From Myxococcota bacterium (GTDB taxonomy: Bacteria; Myxococcota; XYA12-FULL-58-9; JALHOP01), in the NCBI GenBank assembly GCA_022842935.1, contig JALHOP010000009.1:124001-188000 (forward strand): 64,000 nucleotides of DNA, in the 5' to 3' direction. The notes beneath the pieces are model-generated. The model was not told where the DNA came from, searched no databases, and saw only the letters and a list, made by a program, of their open reading frames with translations. The first letter of the stretch is position 1, and each line of letters starts with the position of its first letter. The position numbers were made by a program, and so were the translations under genes. This document shows, one piece after another, positions 25,586-34,585 of the stretch.

Positions 25586-27292
25586 ATGAACGTACGTTGT
25601 TCAGGCCTGCTCGCGCTGGTCGTCGCTAGCGTCTTGCCCGTTTCCGTCGCCACGGCGAAAGCGCGCTGGTGGGAAGGCGCGGTCATCTACGAGATCTATC
25701 CGCGCAGCTTTCAAGACTCGAACGGCGACGGTGTTGGCGACTTGCCTGGCATCATCTCGCGGCTCGACTATCTGAAGGCGCTAGGCGTCGATGCCATCTG
25801 GCTAACGCCCATCTACCCATCGCCCCAGGTCGACTTCGGCTACGACGTCGCCGACTACACCAACATCGATCCGCAGTTCGGTACCCTCAAGGATTTCGAC
25901 CGCCTCGTGGCCGAGGCCAAGAAGCGGGGCATCCGTGTGCTCATGGACATGGTGCTCAACCATACGTCCGACAAACATGCGTGGTTCCTCGAGTCGATGT
26001 CCAGCAAGGACAACCCGAAGCGCGACTGGTATGTATGGAATAGCGGACGGACCGGCAAAGACGGGAAGCGCTTGCCGCCCAACAACTGGCAGAGCCTCTT
26101 CGGCCACTCGGCCTGGACCCCCGCAGGCGCGACCTCGGACCTCTACTATCACTTCTTCTACAAGCAGCAGCCCGATCTCAACTGGCGGAACCCCGCGGTC
26201 GAGAAGGCGATGTTCGACGCGGTTCGCTTCTGGCTCGACCGCGGTGCCGCTGGCTACCGTTTCGACGCCGTCGACACCTTGTTCGAGGTGACCGACCTGC
26301 GTGACGCCAAGGAAGGGCCTGGCGTCAACGCTTACGGTGACCCCGCCCCCGACTTCACGCTGCAGTCCAAGCAGCCCGAAGTTCACGACGTTCTTCGCCG
26401 CCTGCGTGCCTTGGCGGACAGCTATCCAGGCGACCGTCTCTTCATGGGCGAGATCTACAGCAAGGATATGGCGGAGCTTGCCAGCTGGTATGGCGCCAAG
26501 AACGACGAGCTTCACCTGCCCATGAATATGGCTCTCCTGCCGCTCGACGTCGACGCCGCGAGCTTTCGTAAGGCGCTCGAGGCCGGCCAGACTCAGCTCG
26601 GGGGCAATGTCCCGCTCTTCGTTACCGACAACCACGACCAGCCGCGCAGTTGGGACCGCTATGGCGACAAGACCAACGACACTGCAATCGCTCGCGCCGT
26701 TGCCACCATGCTTTTGGGCACGCGCTCGACAGCACTCCTCTATTACGGACAGGAGATCGGCATGCTCACGACTGCGCCGACACGCGTCGAGGACGTCAAA
26801 GATCCCATCGGCATCACGGGCTGGCCGAAGGAGAAGGGTCGTGACGGTGAGCGTACGCCCATGCAGTGGGACGGCAGCAAGAACGCTGGATTCACCAAGG
26901 GAACGCCTTGGCTACCGGTGCCGTCCTCGGCGGCGACCGTCAATGTCGAGGCCCAGCGCAACGAACAAGATTCGCTATTCACTTGGTACAAGAAGCTCAT
27001 CACGTTGCGGCACACGAACGCCGCCGTCCGCGATGGTTTGACGACCTTCCTCGACCGCGATGCGCAGCATGCCGTTGTCTGGTTGCGCACCGTGAAGAGC
27101 GCCGCTCCAGTGGTGTTTGCAGTGAACATGAAGGCAGAAGCCGTGACCTTGACCGTTGCAGCGGATGTCGCACAGGGGCGCGTCAAGGGTTTGAAGCCCT
27201 TGGCCGTGAGTCACGAGGTCTTGAAATCGTCGACGCCGGATGCGATTTCGCTGCCGCCGTTCGGCGTGTACATCGGCCAGATTCAGCGATAA
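25586..27292 (+). CDS. exported GH13 alpha-glucosidase (oligo-1,6-glucosidase type)
   Basis: A 568-residue glycoside hydrolase of family GH13. A Sec signal peptide of about 24 residues ends in ATA-KA. The barrel contains the conserved regions DMVLNH (121-126), GYRFDAVD with nucleophile Asp227, MGEIYS with acid/base Glu289 and TDNHDQ with Asp351. The fifth region QPDLNW (195-200) marks the oligo-1,6-glucosidase/alpha-glucosidase subfamily, as does the loop [10 protein letters not shown]. It would cleave alpha-glucosidic bonds in maltose- or isomaltose-type oligosaccharides outside the cytoplasm. Close relatives are mostly cytoplasmic, so the export signal is a point of interest. It starts 16 bases after the permease stop. 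Confidence 0.93.
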   Translation: MNVRCSGLLALVVASVLPVSVATAKARWWEGAVIYEIYPRSFQDSNGDGVGDLPGIISRLDYLKALGVDAIWLTPIYPSPQVDFGYDVADYTNIDPQFGTLKDFDRLVAEAKKRGIRVLMDMVLNHTSDKHAWFLESMSSKDNPKRDWYVWNSGRTGKDGKRLPPNNWQSLFGHSAWTPAGATSDLYYHFFYKQQPDLNWRNPAVEKAMFDAVRFWLDRGAAGYRFDAVDTLFEVTDLRDAKEGPGVNAYGDPAPDFTLQSKQPEVHDVLRRLRALADSYPGDRLFMGEIYSKDMAELASWYGAKNDELHLPMNMALLPLDVDAASFRKALEAGQTQLGGNVPLFVTDNHDQPRSWDRYGDKTNDTAIARAVATMLLGTRSTALLYYGQEIGMLTTAPTRVEDVKDPIGITGWPKEKGRDGERTPMQWDGSKNAGFTKGTPWLPVPSSAATVNVEAQRNEQDSLFTWYKKLITLRHTNAAVRDGLTTFLDRDAQHAVVWLRTVKSAAPVVFAVNMKAEAVTLTVAADVAQGRVKGLKPLAVSHEVLKSSTPDAISLPPFGVYIGQIQR

Positions 27293-27317
27293 ACAGCGCC
27301 CGCAAAAGGAGACCGCC

Positions 27318-28478
27318 ATGAGTGACAATCAAGCCGCCCCGCAGGGCCCAAAGCCGAAGAAATCCGTCGCCTTGTCGGGCGTAGTCGCCGGCAACACCGC
27401 GCTATGTACGGTCGGCCGGAGCGGCAACGACCTGCACTACCGCGGCTACGACATCCTCGACGTCGCGGACCGCTGCCAGTTCGAAGAGGTCGCCTATCTC
27501 CTGGTCCACGGCAAGCTGCCGACCAACGCTGAGCTCGCCGGCTACAAGGCAAAGCTCAAGGCTCTCCGCGGCATTCCAGCTCAGGTAAAAGCTGCCCTCG
27601 AGTCGCTGCCAGCATCGAGCCATCCCATGGATGTGATGCGCACCGGCGTTTCGGCGCTCGGTTGCTCCCTGCCGGAGAAGGAAGACCACAACCACGCAGG
27701 TGCCCGTGACATCGCCGATCGCTTGATGGCCTCCCTCGGCTCGATGCTCCTCTACTGGTACCACTACGCCTTCAACGGCCGGCGCATCGAGGTCGAGACC
27801 GATGACGACTCGATCGGTGGGCACTTCTTGCACCTCTTGCACGGTACGGCGCCCAAGAAGTCGTGGGTGGATGCCATGCACGTCTCGCTCGTCTTGTACG
27901 CCGAGCACGAGTTCAATGCTTCGACGTTCACCTCGCGCGTCATCGCGGGCACGGGCTCGGATATGTACTCGTGCATCACCGGCGGCATCGGCGCTCTGCG
28001 CGGTCCGAAACACGGCGGCGCCAACGAAGTCGCCTTCGATATTCAGAAACGCTACGAGAACGCCGATGAGGCTGAGAAGGACATCGTCGAACGGGTTGGC
28101 CGCAAAGAGGTCGTCATCGGCTTTGGTCACCCGGTCTATACGGTCAGCGACCCGCGCAACAAGGTGATCAAAGAAGTGGCACGTCGCCTCTCCAAAGAGG
28201 CGGGCAACATGAAGATGTTCGACATTGCGGAGCGCCTCGAGTCGGTCATGTGGCGCGAAAAGAAGATGTTTCCGAACCTCGATTGGTTCAGCGCCGTCAG
28301 CTACCACATGATGGGCGTGCCAACGACGTTCTTCACGCCTCTATTCGTGATCTCGCGGACCAGCGGCTGGGCCGCCCACGTCATCGAGCAACGCATGGAT
28401 GGAAAGATCATTCGGCCGACCGCGAACTACACGGGGCCGGAAGACCGCAAGTACGTGCCCATCGAACAGCGCAGCTAG
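27318..28478 (+). CDS. prpC: 2-methylcitrate synthase
   Basis: A 386-residue citrate-synthase-fold enzyme that condenses propionyl-CoA with oxaloacetate in the methylcitrate cycle. It is remarkably close to enterobacterial PrpC along its full length: [50 protein letters not shown] and [20 protein letters not shown]. The catalytic His residues lie in GPKHGGAN and GFGHPVYT, and the Asp in [10 protein letters not shown]. An excellent AAAGGAG stands six bases before the ATG. No prpB, prpD or acnD is nearby, so either those genes are elsewhere or it serves as a citrate/methylcitrate synthase on its own. Confidence 0.95.
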   Translation: MSDNQAAPQGPKPKKSVALSGVVAGNTALCTVGRSGNDLHYRGYDILDVADRCQFEEVAYLLVHGKLPTNAELAGYKAKLKALRGIPAQVKAALESLPASSHPMDVMRTGVSALGCSLPEKEDHNHAGARDIADRLMASLGSMLLYWYHYAFNGRRIEVETDDDSIGGHFLHLLHGTAPKKSWVDAMHVSLVLYAEHEFNASTFTSRVIAGTGSDMYSCITGGIGALRGPKHGGANEVAFDIQKRYENADEAEKDIVERVGRKEVVIGFGHPVYTVSDPRNKVIKEVARRLSKEAGNMKMFDIAERLESVMWREKKMFPNLDWFSAVSYHMMGVPTTFFTPLFVISRTSGWAAHVIEQRMDGKIIRPTANYTGPEDRKYVPIEQRS

Positions 28479-28487
28479 GGCCGCGGC

Positions 28488-29279
28488 GTGGATCCTCGGG
28501 TTCGCCTTTGGTGGGTGTCGCTTTCGCTCGTTGGCGTCGTGAACATCCTGGTCTTCTTGCGCCTCGCCGTCCGGGCGCGGCCATGGCGAACCCAGCTTAC
28601 CCTTGCCGGCATCTACACGGTCGTGTGCGCGTCGCGCTCGTGGCTGCCGCGCGCCGACGTACAACGGTTTTGTATCGTCGACTCATGGTGGTCGACGGTG
28701 CTGGTGGGCCGCTCGCTCGCGACTGTCGCCGAGATCTGCTTCGCGGCGCAGTGGGCTCTGTTGCTGCGCGACTACGCCCGTGACCTCGGGGCGACCACCG
28801 CTGAGCGCCTCTCCCGAGTCATCGTTCCCATCATTTGTGTCGCAGAGGTCTTCTCCTGGTACGCGACCATCACGACGAACTACATCGGCAACGCCGTCGA
28901 GGAGTCCCTCTGGGCCGTGGCGGTCACCGTTCTGGCCATCGGTATCGTACTGATGCGGGGGCGCGCCGCACTCCCCATGCGCCGCAAGCTGGATGCTACG
29001 ATCGCAGCTTGCGCGATCTACGTTGCTTACATGGTGACCGCCGACGTGCCCATGTACATCGCACGTTGGCGCACCGACCAAGCTGCTGGCCGACCCTATT
29101 TCGACCTCGCGAATGGACTCGTCGATGTCGCCAGCCGATGGGTCGTGACGACGTCGTTCGAAGACTGGGGACCCGAGATGCCCTGGATGTCTCTCTACTT
29201 CAGCCTCGCCGTTTGGGGGAGCTTGTTCATCGCTTGGGTATCCGCCCGGCGGAGCACCGCGTCCGCTATGGCGAACTAG
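28488..29279 (+). CDS. hypothetical membrane protein, about seven helices
   Basis: A 263-residue integral membrane protein. I count about seven hydrophobic segments (about 9-30, 36-53, 67-93, 106-128, 138-157, 167-192 and 233-255) and no signal peptide. A short loop before the last helix (TSFEDWGPEMPW) is acidic. No family is recognised. Trp- and Arg-containing helix ends fit a small sensor or permease-like membrane protein, but nothing proves this. It begins with GTG nine bases after the prpC stop, so it is probably co-transcribed. The stop codon lies within a palindrome that may end transcription. Confidence 0.7.
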   Translation: MDPRVRLWWVSLSLVGVVNILVFLRLAVRARPWRTQLTLAGIYTVVCASRSWLPRADVQRFCIVDSWWSTVLVGRSLATVAEICFAAQWALLLRDYARDLGATTAERLSRVIVPIICVAEVFSWYATITTNYIGNAVEESLWAVAVTVLAIGIVLMRGRAALPMRRKLDATIAACAIYVAYMVTADVPMYIARWRTDQAAGRPYFDLANGLVDVASRWVVTTSFEDWGPEMPWMSLYFSLAVWGSLFIAWVSARRSTASAMAN

Positions 29280-29299
29280 AACGCATCTAGATGCGTTCT
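29278..29299. terminator. 22-base perfect palindrome between convergent genes
   Basis: AGAACGCAT-CTAG-ATGCGTTCT reads identically on both strands. As RNA it would form a 9-base-pair stem with a CTAG loop. It overlaps the stop of the membrane protein gene (29277-29279) and lies 15 bases from the stop of the convergent gene. There is no long T-run, so it may act as a two-sided terminator or end-protecting hairpin. Confidence 0.45.
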
Positions 29300-29313
29300 C
29301 GGCGCCTGGGCGC

Positions 29314-29928
29314 TCATCTCCAACGCCTTGGTACGAACCTCCCTCCGTGCGGTCGCGCGTGAAATGGCCCTGGCCCGATCCGCTGATAGGGCGCGAACCT
29401 CGGACCACTGGGGTAGCTTGGGTGTGGACGAAACCATGGACGCACGTGCCAGGCGAAGTTACGCGGCCCGAACGCACCCCAATACGGTCGCGGGCCCATC
29501 CTGAACACCCAGGGCGATAACAGCCAGGCCCAGCCCACGCCAGCACGCCACAGATACATCTGCGCCGTCGACGCGTCGTCGGGGACATAGGTGTACGCTT
29601 GAGCGTACGGCGCGTAGACCCAACCGTACTGCTGTGTGTACACCCATTGCCCGTCAGGTACCTCGGGGGTGGGCGTGGTCGCTAACGCCTGCTCGCGTGG
29701 TCGCGGCGGGTTCGGGATCGTCGTTGGAGCCGGCTTGTCGAGCGGCTGCGGCGTCGTTGGGATGGGAGCGCTCGCCGAGGGGTCGCCAAGCACGGGGGTG
29801 TCGGCGTCGAGCGCGGAAACCTCCGTGCCGAGGTCTGCGTCGCGACTTCCCGCCCAGTTGCTCTCGAGGGTGCGGTCCTGCTGCGCGAGCGCGCTATTCG
29901 CGAAAAGAACCGCGACGATGAACGCCAA
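29314..29928 (-). CDS. secreted proline/tryptophan-rich protein of unknown function
   Basis: About 204 residues. A hydrophobic export signal ends in ANSALA before QQD. The next 75 residues are Pro/Thr/Ala-rich and likely disordered. The C-terminal 110 residues are rich in Trp, Tyr, Pro, Gly and Arg (QYGWVYAPYAQAYTYVP, GPRPYWGAFGP), like many envelope or matrix proteins of low complexity. The start is unclear. The first usable codon in frame is TTG at 29928, which leaves a signal without positive charge. Three codons upstream an ATC at 29937 follows a perfect GGAGG (29943-29947) by five bases and would give a normal Met-Arg signal start. Confidence 0.65.
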   Translation of the reverse strand: MAFIVAVLFANSALAQQDRTLESNWAGSRDADLGTEVSALDADTPVLGDPSASAPIPTTPQPLDKPAPTTIPNPPRPREQALATTPTPEVPDGQWVYTQQYGWVYAPYAQAYTYVPDDASTAQMYLWRAGVGWAWLLSPWVFRMGPRPYWGAFGPRNFAWHVRPWFRPHPSYPSGPRFAPYQRIGPGPFHARPHGGRFVPRRWR

Positions 29929-29994
29929 CGCTCTGATGGCAGCCTCCGCCTGTTGCGTATCTACAATTCTATCGCACGCGCATCGGCAAGCACG

Positions 29995-31275
29995 TCAAGC
30001 CTTGGGGTCGAGAAGCCGGCCTACGAAAAGCGCTTCTCCATTGCGGGTATCGCGGATGACCACCATGAACGGATGATCGGCACGGAACTTCACGGGCTCG
30101 TCGCGTCGTGGGGCGGCGCCAGCCTCCATCATGACCGCGGTTGCGGCTGCGGCCTCCGTGCCTTTCTCGTCGACGGCGACGAAGGCCTGATGGACGACCT
30201 TCGAGATGTAGAGCTCGTGTGTGCCGTCCATGGTCGAAAAGTCGGCGTCTGGATATTTGAACGCGCGCCTCATGCCCATCAGCTCGAGCACCTTTGCGAG
30301 CTCGAGAGACGCCTGCATCTTGAACGAGGGGAGAGCAACATCGACGCGCTTGTGCTCGAGCTTGGCGAGCCAGCTGGCGAGCGCTCCCTCTGCGAAACGT
30401 TTCTCCAGCGCTGGAAGCCCCTGGCGGCCATCGGGCAGGATCACATCCATGGCGAGTGCTCCATCGCCGTAGGGCATTTCGAGCATCAGCCCGTCGTCGA
30501 TCCGGGCAATTCGGAAATGGTCGAGCTGCCGCATCATGGGCACCTGCTTCGAGCCGGTCGGCGCATGGAAAGGCTCTGGCTTTGTCGCGCCGGTCTCGAA
30601 CTGCTTTGACCACTGACCCTTGAAGTAGACCGCGTTGGTGATGATGAGCTTGGTCTCGGGTGAGATGCTGTCTCGCTTGATGAGCTCAGCGATCTTCTTT
30701 TCTGTCTGGTCGCTCACCCACGTGTTGATGGTGACACGCGCGGTCTCCACCGCACCCTTGAAGTCCACCTGCTCGAGGGGTGCGCCATAGCGGTCCCGCA
30801 GGCTCGCCAGAAACCCATCGTTGAACTTGCGATCCTTTTGCCCCCACAAGCGATTGACGACGCGAAGAACGATGCGACGGCGTTCCATCTCTGCTTCCGC
30901 GTACTTCTGTGTTTGCGGGTCGTTGGACTGCGTCGCCCAGCCGGGCATCTGCGGGTCGCCGAGGGACTTCCAGTCGGACCTGAGCTTGGCGATCTCTGCG
31001 GCTGGGTCATCGCCCAGGTGGAGCACGCGCCTCATCTCTTCGGCGGTCTCACCCGCGGCACCGGCTTGTGCCATCGCCATCGCCATACGAATGCTCGCCG
31101 GCGAATAGAACAGGTTGCCCTTCTGAGCCATGAGCTCACCGTGCAGGCGGGCGGTGAAGTCGACTTTGTGCGGCGCTGTGGTCGCTGGCAGCTGTACTTC
31201 CGTTGGGCGCGTGGGAGCGGCGCCGGCGGTTCCGTGACCAAAAAGGACGAGGATGGCCGAGAGCAGTCGTCGCAT
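29995..31275 (-). CDS. exported serpin (serine protease inhibitor)
   Basis: A 426-residue serpin with a Sec signal peptide (about 1-19, ending GTAGA-A). Core serpin blocks are present: NLFYSPASIRMAMAMAQ in helix B, TKLIITNAVYFKGQW in strand 3A, ALAMDVILPDG, and the closing HPFMVVIRD. The reactive-loop hinge EKGTEAAAATA (370-380) follows the consensus of inhibitory serpins, with small residues at P12-P9 and Thr at P14 and P8. Counting 17 residues from the hinge Glu puts the cleaved bond near Gly386-Ala387, which would suit an elastase- or subtilisin-like protease; this is an estimate. Bacterial serpins are uncommon. An insertion of about 35 residues sits near 95-130. Confidence 0.92.
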   Translation of the reverse strand: MRRLLSAILVLFGHGTAGAAPTRPTEVQLPATTAPHKVDFTARLHGELMAQKGNLFYSPASIRMAMAMAQAGAAGETAEEMRRVLHLGDDPAAEIAKLRSDWKSLGDPQMPGWATQSNDPQTQKYAEAEMERRRIVLRVVNRLWGQKDRKFNDGFLASLRDRYGAPLEQVDFKGAVETARVTINTWVSDQTEKKIAELIKRDSISPETKLIITNAVYFKGQWSKQFETGATKPEPFHAPTGSKQVPMMRQLDHFRIARIDDGLMLEMPYGDGALAMDVILPDGRQGLPALEKRFAEGALASWLAKLEHKRVDVALPSFKMQASLELAKVLELMGMRRAFKYPDADFSTMDGTHELYISKVVHQAFVAVDEKGTEAAAATAVMMEAGAAPRRDEPVKFRADHPFMVVIRDTRNGEALFVGRLLDPKA

Positions 31276-31345
31276 GAGGTCACGCTACCTCAAGCGCGAT
31301 TGGCGGTCATGCGCTACAACAACCGCCTTGGCTGCCGAATACTCA

Positions 31346-31987
31346 ATGCGTGACGACGCAGTCGACGCCCTCTCCCTCGCCAATCTGCGCAGCTGGTTAG
31401 CCGCAAGCGATCTCGTGGGTGCAAGTCCGCTAATGGGTACCTTTGGCGCGAGCCGCGGCTTCGCCATCACCTTCACTTGCGCCGGCTTCGACGAGCTCGC
31501 ACATCGCTTCCCGGCGCTCCAGCCATTCGTGGCGGTTGGTGTTGCCGCGAAGCCTTGGCGCTCGCTCTACGGACCACTCGCTTGGTTGCGCGACACCCGC
31601 GCCTTCTATCTCAACGTCTTGGTCGTGCCCGCCGGGGCGAACGTCGCGCGCCACGTCGACGCGACGCTGAGCCCGCGGCTCGGAACAACCGTTGTGACGC
31701 CGCTCGCGGTGAGCGTCCTTTATCTCGACACTCCCCCCGGCGGCGTCCTGCGCCTGTGGCGCGGTGACCGCCGGATCGCCGAGCTCGCACCTAAACCGGG
31801 ACGCCTTGTCTGCTTTCGCGGCGACCTGGGCCACGAGGTCGCTGCGGTGGAGGGGGAGGGAGAGCGTGTCAGCGTCGTGTGCGAGCAATACGCATGTTCG
31901 CGGCGCGCCGCCGCCCAGCTGCCGCCGCTACGCTTGGACTCACGCGGCCACTTCGGGCGCGTGCTCGACCGCCTCGCGTCCAGGTAG
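31346..31987 (+). CDS. 2OG-Fe(II) dioxygenase-like protein
   Basis: About 213 residues, with a double-stranded beta-helix pattern of the prolyl-4-hydroxylase/AlkB-like superfamily. The probable iron ligands are His103 and Asp105 (ARHVDATL) and His163 (GDLGHEV), with Arg174 (GERVSV) as candidate 2-oxoglutarate ligand. The strand block VSVLYLDTPPGGVLRLW fits the family's central strand. The substrate is unknown. The frame opens at 31253 inside the divergent serpin gene; I prefer ATG 31346, 71 bases from the serpin start, although no strong ribosome site is seen. Its stop directly abuts that of the convergent DUF1244 gene. Confidence 0.75.
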   Translation: MRDDAVDALSLANLRSWLAASDLVGASPLMGTFGASRGFAITFTCAGFDELAHRFPALQPFVAVGVAAKPWRSLYGPLAWLRDTRAFYLNVLVVPAGANVARHVDATLSPRLGTTVVTPLAVSVLYLDTPPGGVLRLWRGDRRIAELAPKPGRLVCFRGDLGHEVAAVEGEGERVSVVCEQYACSRRAAAQLPPLRLDSRGHFGRVLDRLASR

Positions 31988-32233
31988 CTATTTCTGGTGC
32001 TTCGCCTTCCACTCGGCGTAGGGCATCCCATAGATCGTAGCGCGCGCCTCTTCGTCGGCCATTGCGACGCCGCGTGCTTCCGCAGCCTCGCGGTACCAAC
32101 GCGATAGACAGTTGCGACAGAAGCCAGCAAGCTCCATCAGTGCGATGTTTTGCACGTCGTTGCGCTCGCGCAGGTGCTCGACCAAGCGCCGAAACGCGGC
32201 GGCTTCGAGCTGGGTGCGGGTGTGCTCATCCAT
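31988..32233 (-). CDS. DUF1244 family small protein
   Basis: An 81-residue protein matching the DUF1244 family along its length. The core NIALMELAGFCRNCLSRW contains the family's CxxC pair. The flanking segments FRRLVEHLRERNDVQN and GMPYAEWKAKHQ are also typical. The function of the family is unknown; the conserved cysteines could bind a metal. The family is common in alpha- and gammaproteobacteria. It lies 18 bases upstream (in the transcription sense) of nothing on its own strand and follows the ModC-like gene at 32252, so it may be the last gene of the molybdate operon. Confidence 0.88.
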   Translation of the reverse strand: MDEHTRTQLEAAAFRRLVEHLRERNDVQNIALMELAGFCRNCLSRWYREAAEARGVAMADEEARATIYGMPYAEWKAKHQK

Positions 32234-32251
32234 GGCGAAAGTCCTGGCTGG

Positions 32252-32878
32252 TCAGGCGGTGCGCGTCAACCCTGCATTCATCGCGATGCGCCGCGTGGCC
32301 ACGCGAGAGAGCTCCATCGCAGCCACACGGTCGTCGTGCGTGACGTGAATCAACGTGAAGGGTCGGGTGCGGTACCGCGTTTCGAGCACGCCCGCCGCCA
32401 ACGTGCGACTCGCCTCATCGAGCGAAGCGAAAGGCTCGTCGAGGAGCAAAATGTCGGGTTCGGTCGCCAGGGCCCGGGCCAGCGCGACCCGGCTTTGTTC
32501 GCCGCGCGACAGGGTCGGGGGCCGCCGCGCCAACAGATGCGCGATGTCGCAGGCGGTCGCGATGGCCGTGGGGTCGAAGTCTCTTGGGCGAGCGTAAGCG
32601 ACGTTGTCTCGAACGTTGAGGTGTCCGAAGAGGCCAAGCGACTGGGGCACCCAAGCGCAGCGCCGCTCGTGCGTGGGTATCTTGGCGACATCGACACCGC
32701 GCAAGAGAACGCGCCCACCCTCGAGGCGCCGCAGGCCGACCAGCGTCTCGAGGAGGACGCTCTTTCCCGCTCCAGACGGTCCGGTGAGCACGACGTGCTC
32801 ACCCGCCGTGACCTCGAGGTCGATCGGTCCGAGGCGAAAATCGCCAGCCGTGACCCGCACGCCTTCGAGATGGATCAT
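32252..32878 (-). CDS. modC: ABC transporter ATPase, molybdate/tungstate type
   Basis: A 208-residue ABC ATPase: Walker A GPSGAGKS (about 34-41), Q-loop WVPQSLGLF, signature LSRGEQSR, Walker B ILLLDEPF with catalytic Glu, and H-loop HVTHDD. It lacks the C-terminal TOBE/molybdate-binding domain of classical ModC, so it is the short form. The frame continues open far upstream across the permease gene; ATG 32878 is right because it overlaps the permease stop as ATGA. With the following two genes it forms an importer for molybdate or tungstate. Confidence 0.85.
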   Translation of the reverse strand: MIHLEGVRVTAGDFRLGPIDLEVTAGEHVVLTGPSGAGKSVLLETLVGLRRLEGGRVLLRGVDVAKIPTHERRCAWVPQSLGLFGHLNVRDNVAYARPRDFDPTAIATACDIAHLLARRPPTLSRGEQSRVALARALATEPDILLLDEPFASLDEASRTLAAGVLETRYRTRPFTLIHVTHDDRVAAMELSRVATRRIAMNAGLTRTA

Positions 32879-33657
32879 CTCTCGAGCTCCTGGACGCGCG
32901 GACCGCCGTCGGCAAGCCAGCGCAGAGCCAAGAACACCAACAAGCAGGTGAGCATCAACAAGGTGGCTGGCGCCAGCGCGGCGCGCATACCGTGCGCACT
33001 GAATCGGTCCCAGATAAGCACCGGAGCGGTTCGTGGGTAGTAGGCGAAGACCACCACCGAGCCGAACTCGCTGACGGCGCGCGCCCAGGCAAGGACGGCC
33101 CCGGCGCGGATTTGCGGCCAAGCCATTGGCAATTCGATGGTCGTAAAGCGCCGCCAGGGTGGGGCGCCCAAGGTTGCTGCGACGTTGACGGCGCTCATGG
33201 GCACGGCGCGAAAGCCCTCGAGCGCTGCTTTGACCACGAAGGGGGCCGAGACGACTAGCATGCACAGCACGATCCCGGGCGCCGCCGACGCGACCGCGAG
33301 ACCCAAGCGGTCCTCGAGGGCCGCGCCGAGCAGCCGACCGCGCGCTAGCACCAGGAGCAAGCCAAGGCCGATCACTGGATGGGGGACGACAACCGGCAAG
33401 TCGAGCAAAGCCTCGATGAGGCGACGTCCGCGGACCAGACGGCGCGCGAGCACGTAGCCGGCCGCCCCGCCGAGGACCAACGCTAGCGCAGTCGCGACCG
33501 CCGCGCATGCGAGACTCGTCGCCACCGCTAGCAGCACGTCGGCGTCCGCCGCGGCGGTCACTATGTCCATGGGAGAGGCGCCGAAGAGAAGCGCCGCGAG
33601 TGGGGTCAGCGTTAGTAGCGCCAGTGTCGCGGCGAGCAAGACGAAGAAGCGATTCAT
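32875..33657 (-). CDS. modB: ABC transporter permease, molybdate/tungstate type
   Basis: A 260-residue inner-membrane permease with about six hydrophobic segments. The cytoplasmic loop that contacts the ATPase is clear: VAATLGAPPWRRFTTIELP followed by AWPQIRAGAVLAWARAVSEFG, typical of ModB/WtpB/CysT permeases. ATGA overlaps link it on both sides to the binding protein and the ATPase, so the three products are made in step. Molybdate, tungstate and sulfate permeases look alike at this level; the binding protein decides in favour of molybdate/tungstate. Confidence 0.88.
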   Translation of the reverse strand: MNRFFVLLAATLALLTLTPLAALLFGASPMDIVTAAADADVLLAVATSLACAAVATALALVLGGAAGYVLARRLVRGRRLIEALLDLPVVVPHPVIGLGLLLVLARGRLLGAALEDRLGLAVASAAPGIVLCMLVVSAPFVVKAALEGFRAVPMSAVNVAATLGAPPWRRFTTIELPMAWPQIRAGAVLAWARAVSEFGSVVVFAYYPRTAPVLIWDRFSAHGMRAALAPATLLMLTCLLVFLALRWLADGGPRVQELER

Positions 33658-34469
33658 TGCGGTTCGCCCTCGATCTGGGGTTGGTCGAGCATTTCGAGAA
33701 ACCTCGCCGCTGCAACTTGTCGGCCGGTCTCCGAAACGAGCAGATCGAGCAGCTCTTGGCCTTGTCGCGGGTGTCGAGCCCGGTGCGGCACGGTGGCGGC
33801 GTAAAAAGTCGTGGCGCTGCCATCGATGCGTTGGTCGAGCTTGGCATAGGCAAACCCATATTGCCGCGCCTCACTCTCGTAGACGAAGGCCGCGTCGATC
33901 TCGCCCGTCTCGAGCGGCGCGATGAGCTTAGCGACGTCGGGTCGCATGAAGCGCGGGTCTAGCGGCGCGGAGCCGACGCGCAAACCTTCCTCGCCGACCA
34001 CAGCATCGTTCTCTCGCAATGCCGTCATCGTGCGCGCTCCAACCGGTGCTTGTTCGGGATCGGCGAAACCGATGCGTATGCCCGGCTTGGTCACCGTGTG
34101 CTGCCACGGCGTCCGGGTCAGGAGCTCTGCAACCGCGCTTCCGCGCGACGCGGCGAGCACGACACGGTTGCGAGCAAATCGCGTCAAGTGTTTCGCCTCC
34201 CTAGGTAGCATGAGCGCGTGCATGAGATCTGCATCAGCGGACACGACGAGATCGGCGCTCCGATTCTCCGTCGTTACTTTGGTACACGCCATGCGAGAGC
34301 TCGATAGCTCGACCTCCAGATGGAAACCCGGTTGTCGGGACGCGAACAGGGGCGCGAGGTCCTCGAGCGTTGACCCCATCGACGCCGCGGCGAACACCGT
34401 GACTGGCTCTGAATTACCACGGCAAGCCGCAACGAGAGCAAAGGCCGCTACGACCACGCTACGGTACAC
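33654..34469 (-). CDS. modA: molybdate/tungstate-binding lipoprotein (WtpA-like)
   Basis: A 271-residue predicted lipoprotein (lipobox ALVAAC) and the substrate-binding protein of the importer. It begins VTVFAAASMGSTLEDLAP, as in the ModA/WtpA family. SADLVVSADADLMHALMLP and FARNRVVLA resemble WtpA, the high-affinity tungstate/molybdate receptor first found in archaea, more than E. coli ModA. The frame opens at 34562, but the GTG at 34469 gives a proper lipoprotein signal and removes a non-homologous leader. Its stop overlaps the permease start (ATGA). Supply of Mo or W fits the MoaD-MoaE gene at 16.6 kb, though the two loci are not linked. Confidence 0.83.
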   Translation of the reverse strand: MYRSVVVAAFALVAACRGNSEPVTVFAAASMGSTLEDLAPLFASRQPGFHLEVELSSSRMACTKVTTENRSADLVVSADADLMHALMLPREAKHLTRFARNRVVLAASRGSAVAELLTRTPWQHTVTKPGIRIGFADPEQAPVGARTMTALRENDAVVGEEGLRVGSAPLDPRFMRPDVAKLIAPLETGEIDAAFVYESEARQYGFAYAKLDQRIDGSATTFYAATVPHRARHPRQGQELLDLLVSETGRQVAAARFLEMLDQPQIEGEPQ

Positions 34470-34585
34470 GTGTGGAAATCGGGAGCGGGGGACAAGGCAA
34501 CCAGTCACGGTCGTCACCCATAGGGACTTTCTCGCCCTTGGTGAAGGCCCCACGACTGGCACGCGGCCATGGTCGATTGAATCAG

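Noticed and set aside
32879-33874. upstream extension of the ModC-like ATPase
   Set aside because: It lies over the permease gene in another frame; the ATGA overlap fixes the ATPase start at 32878.
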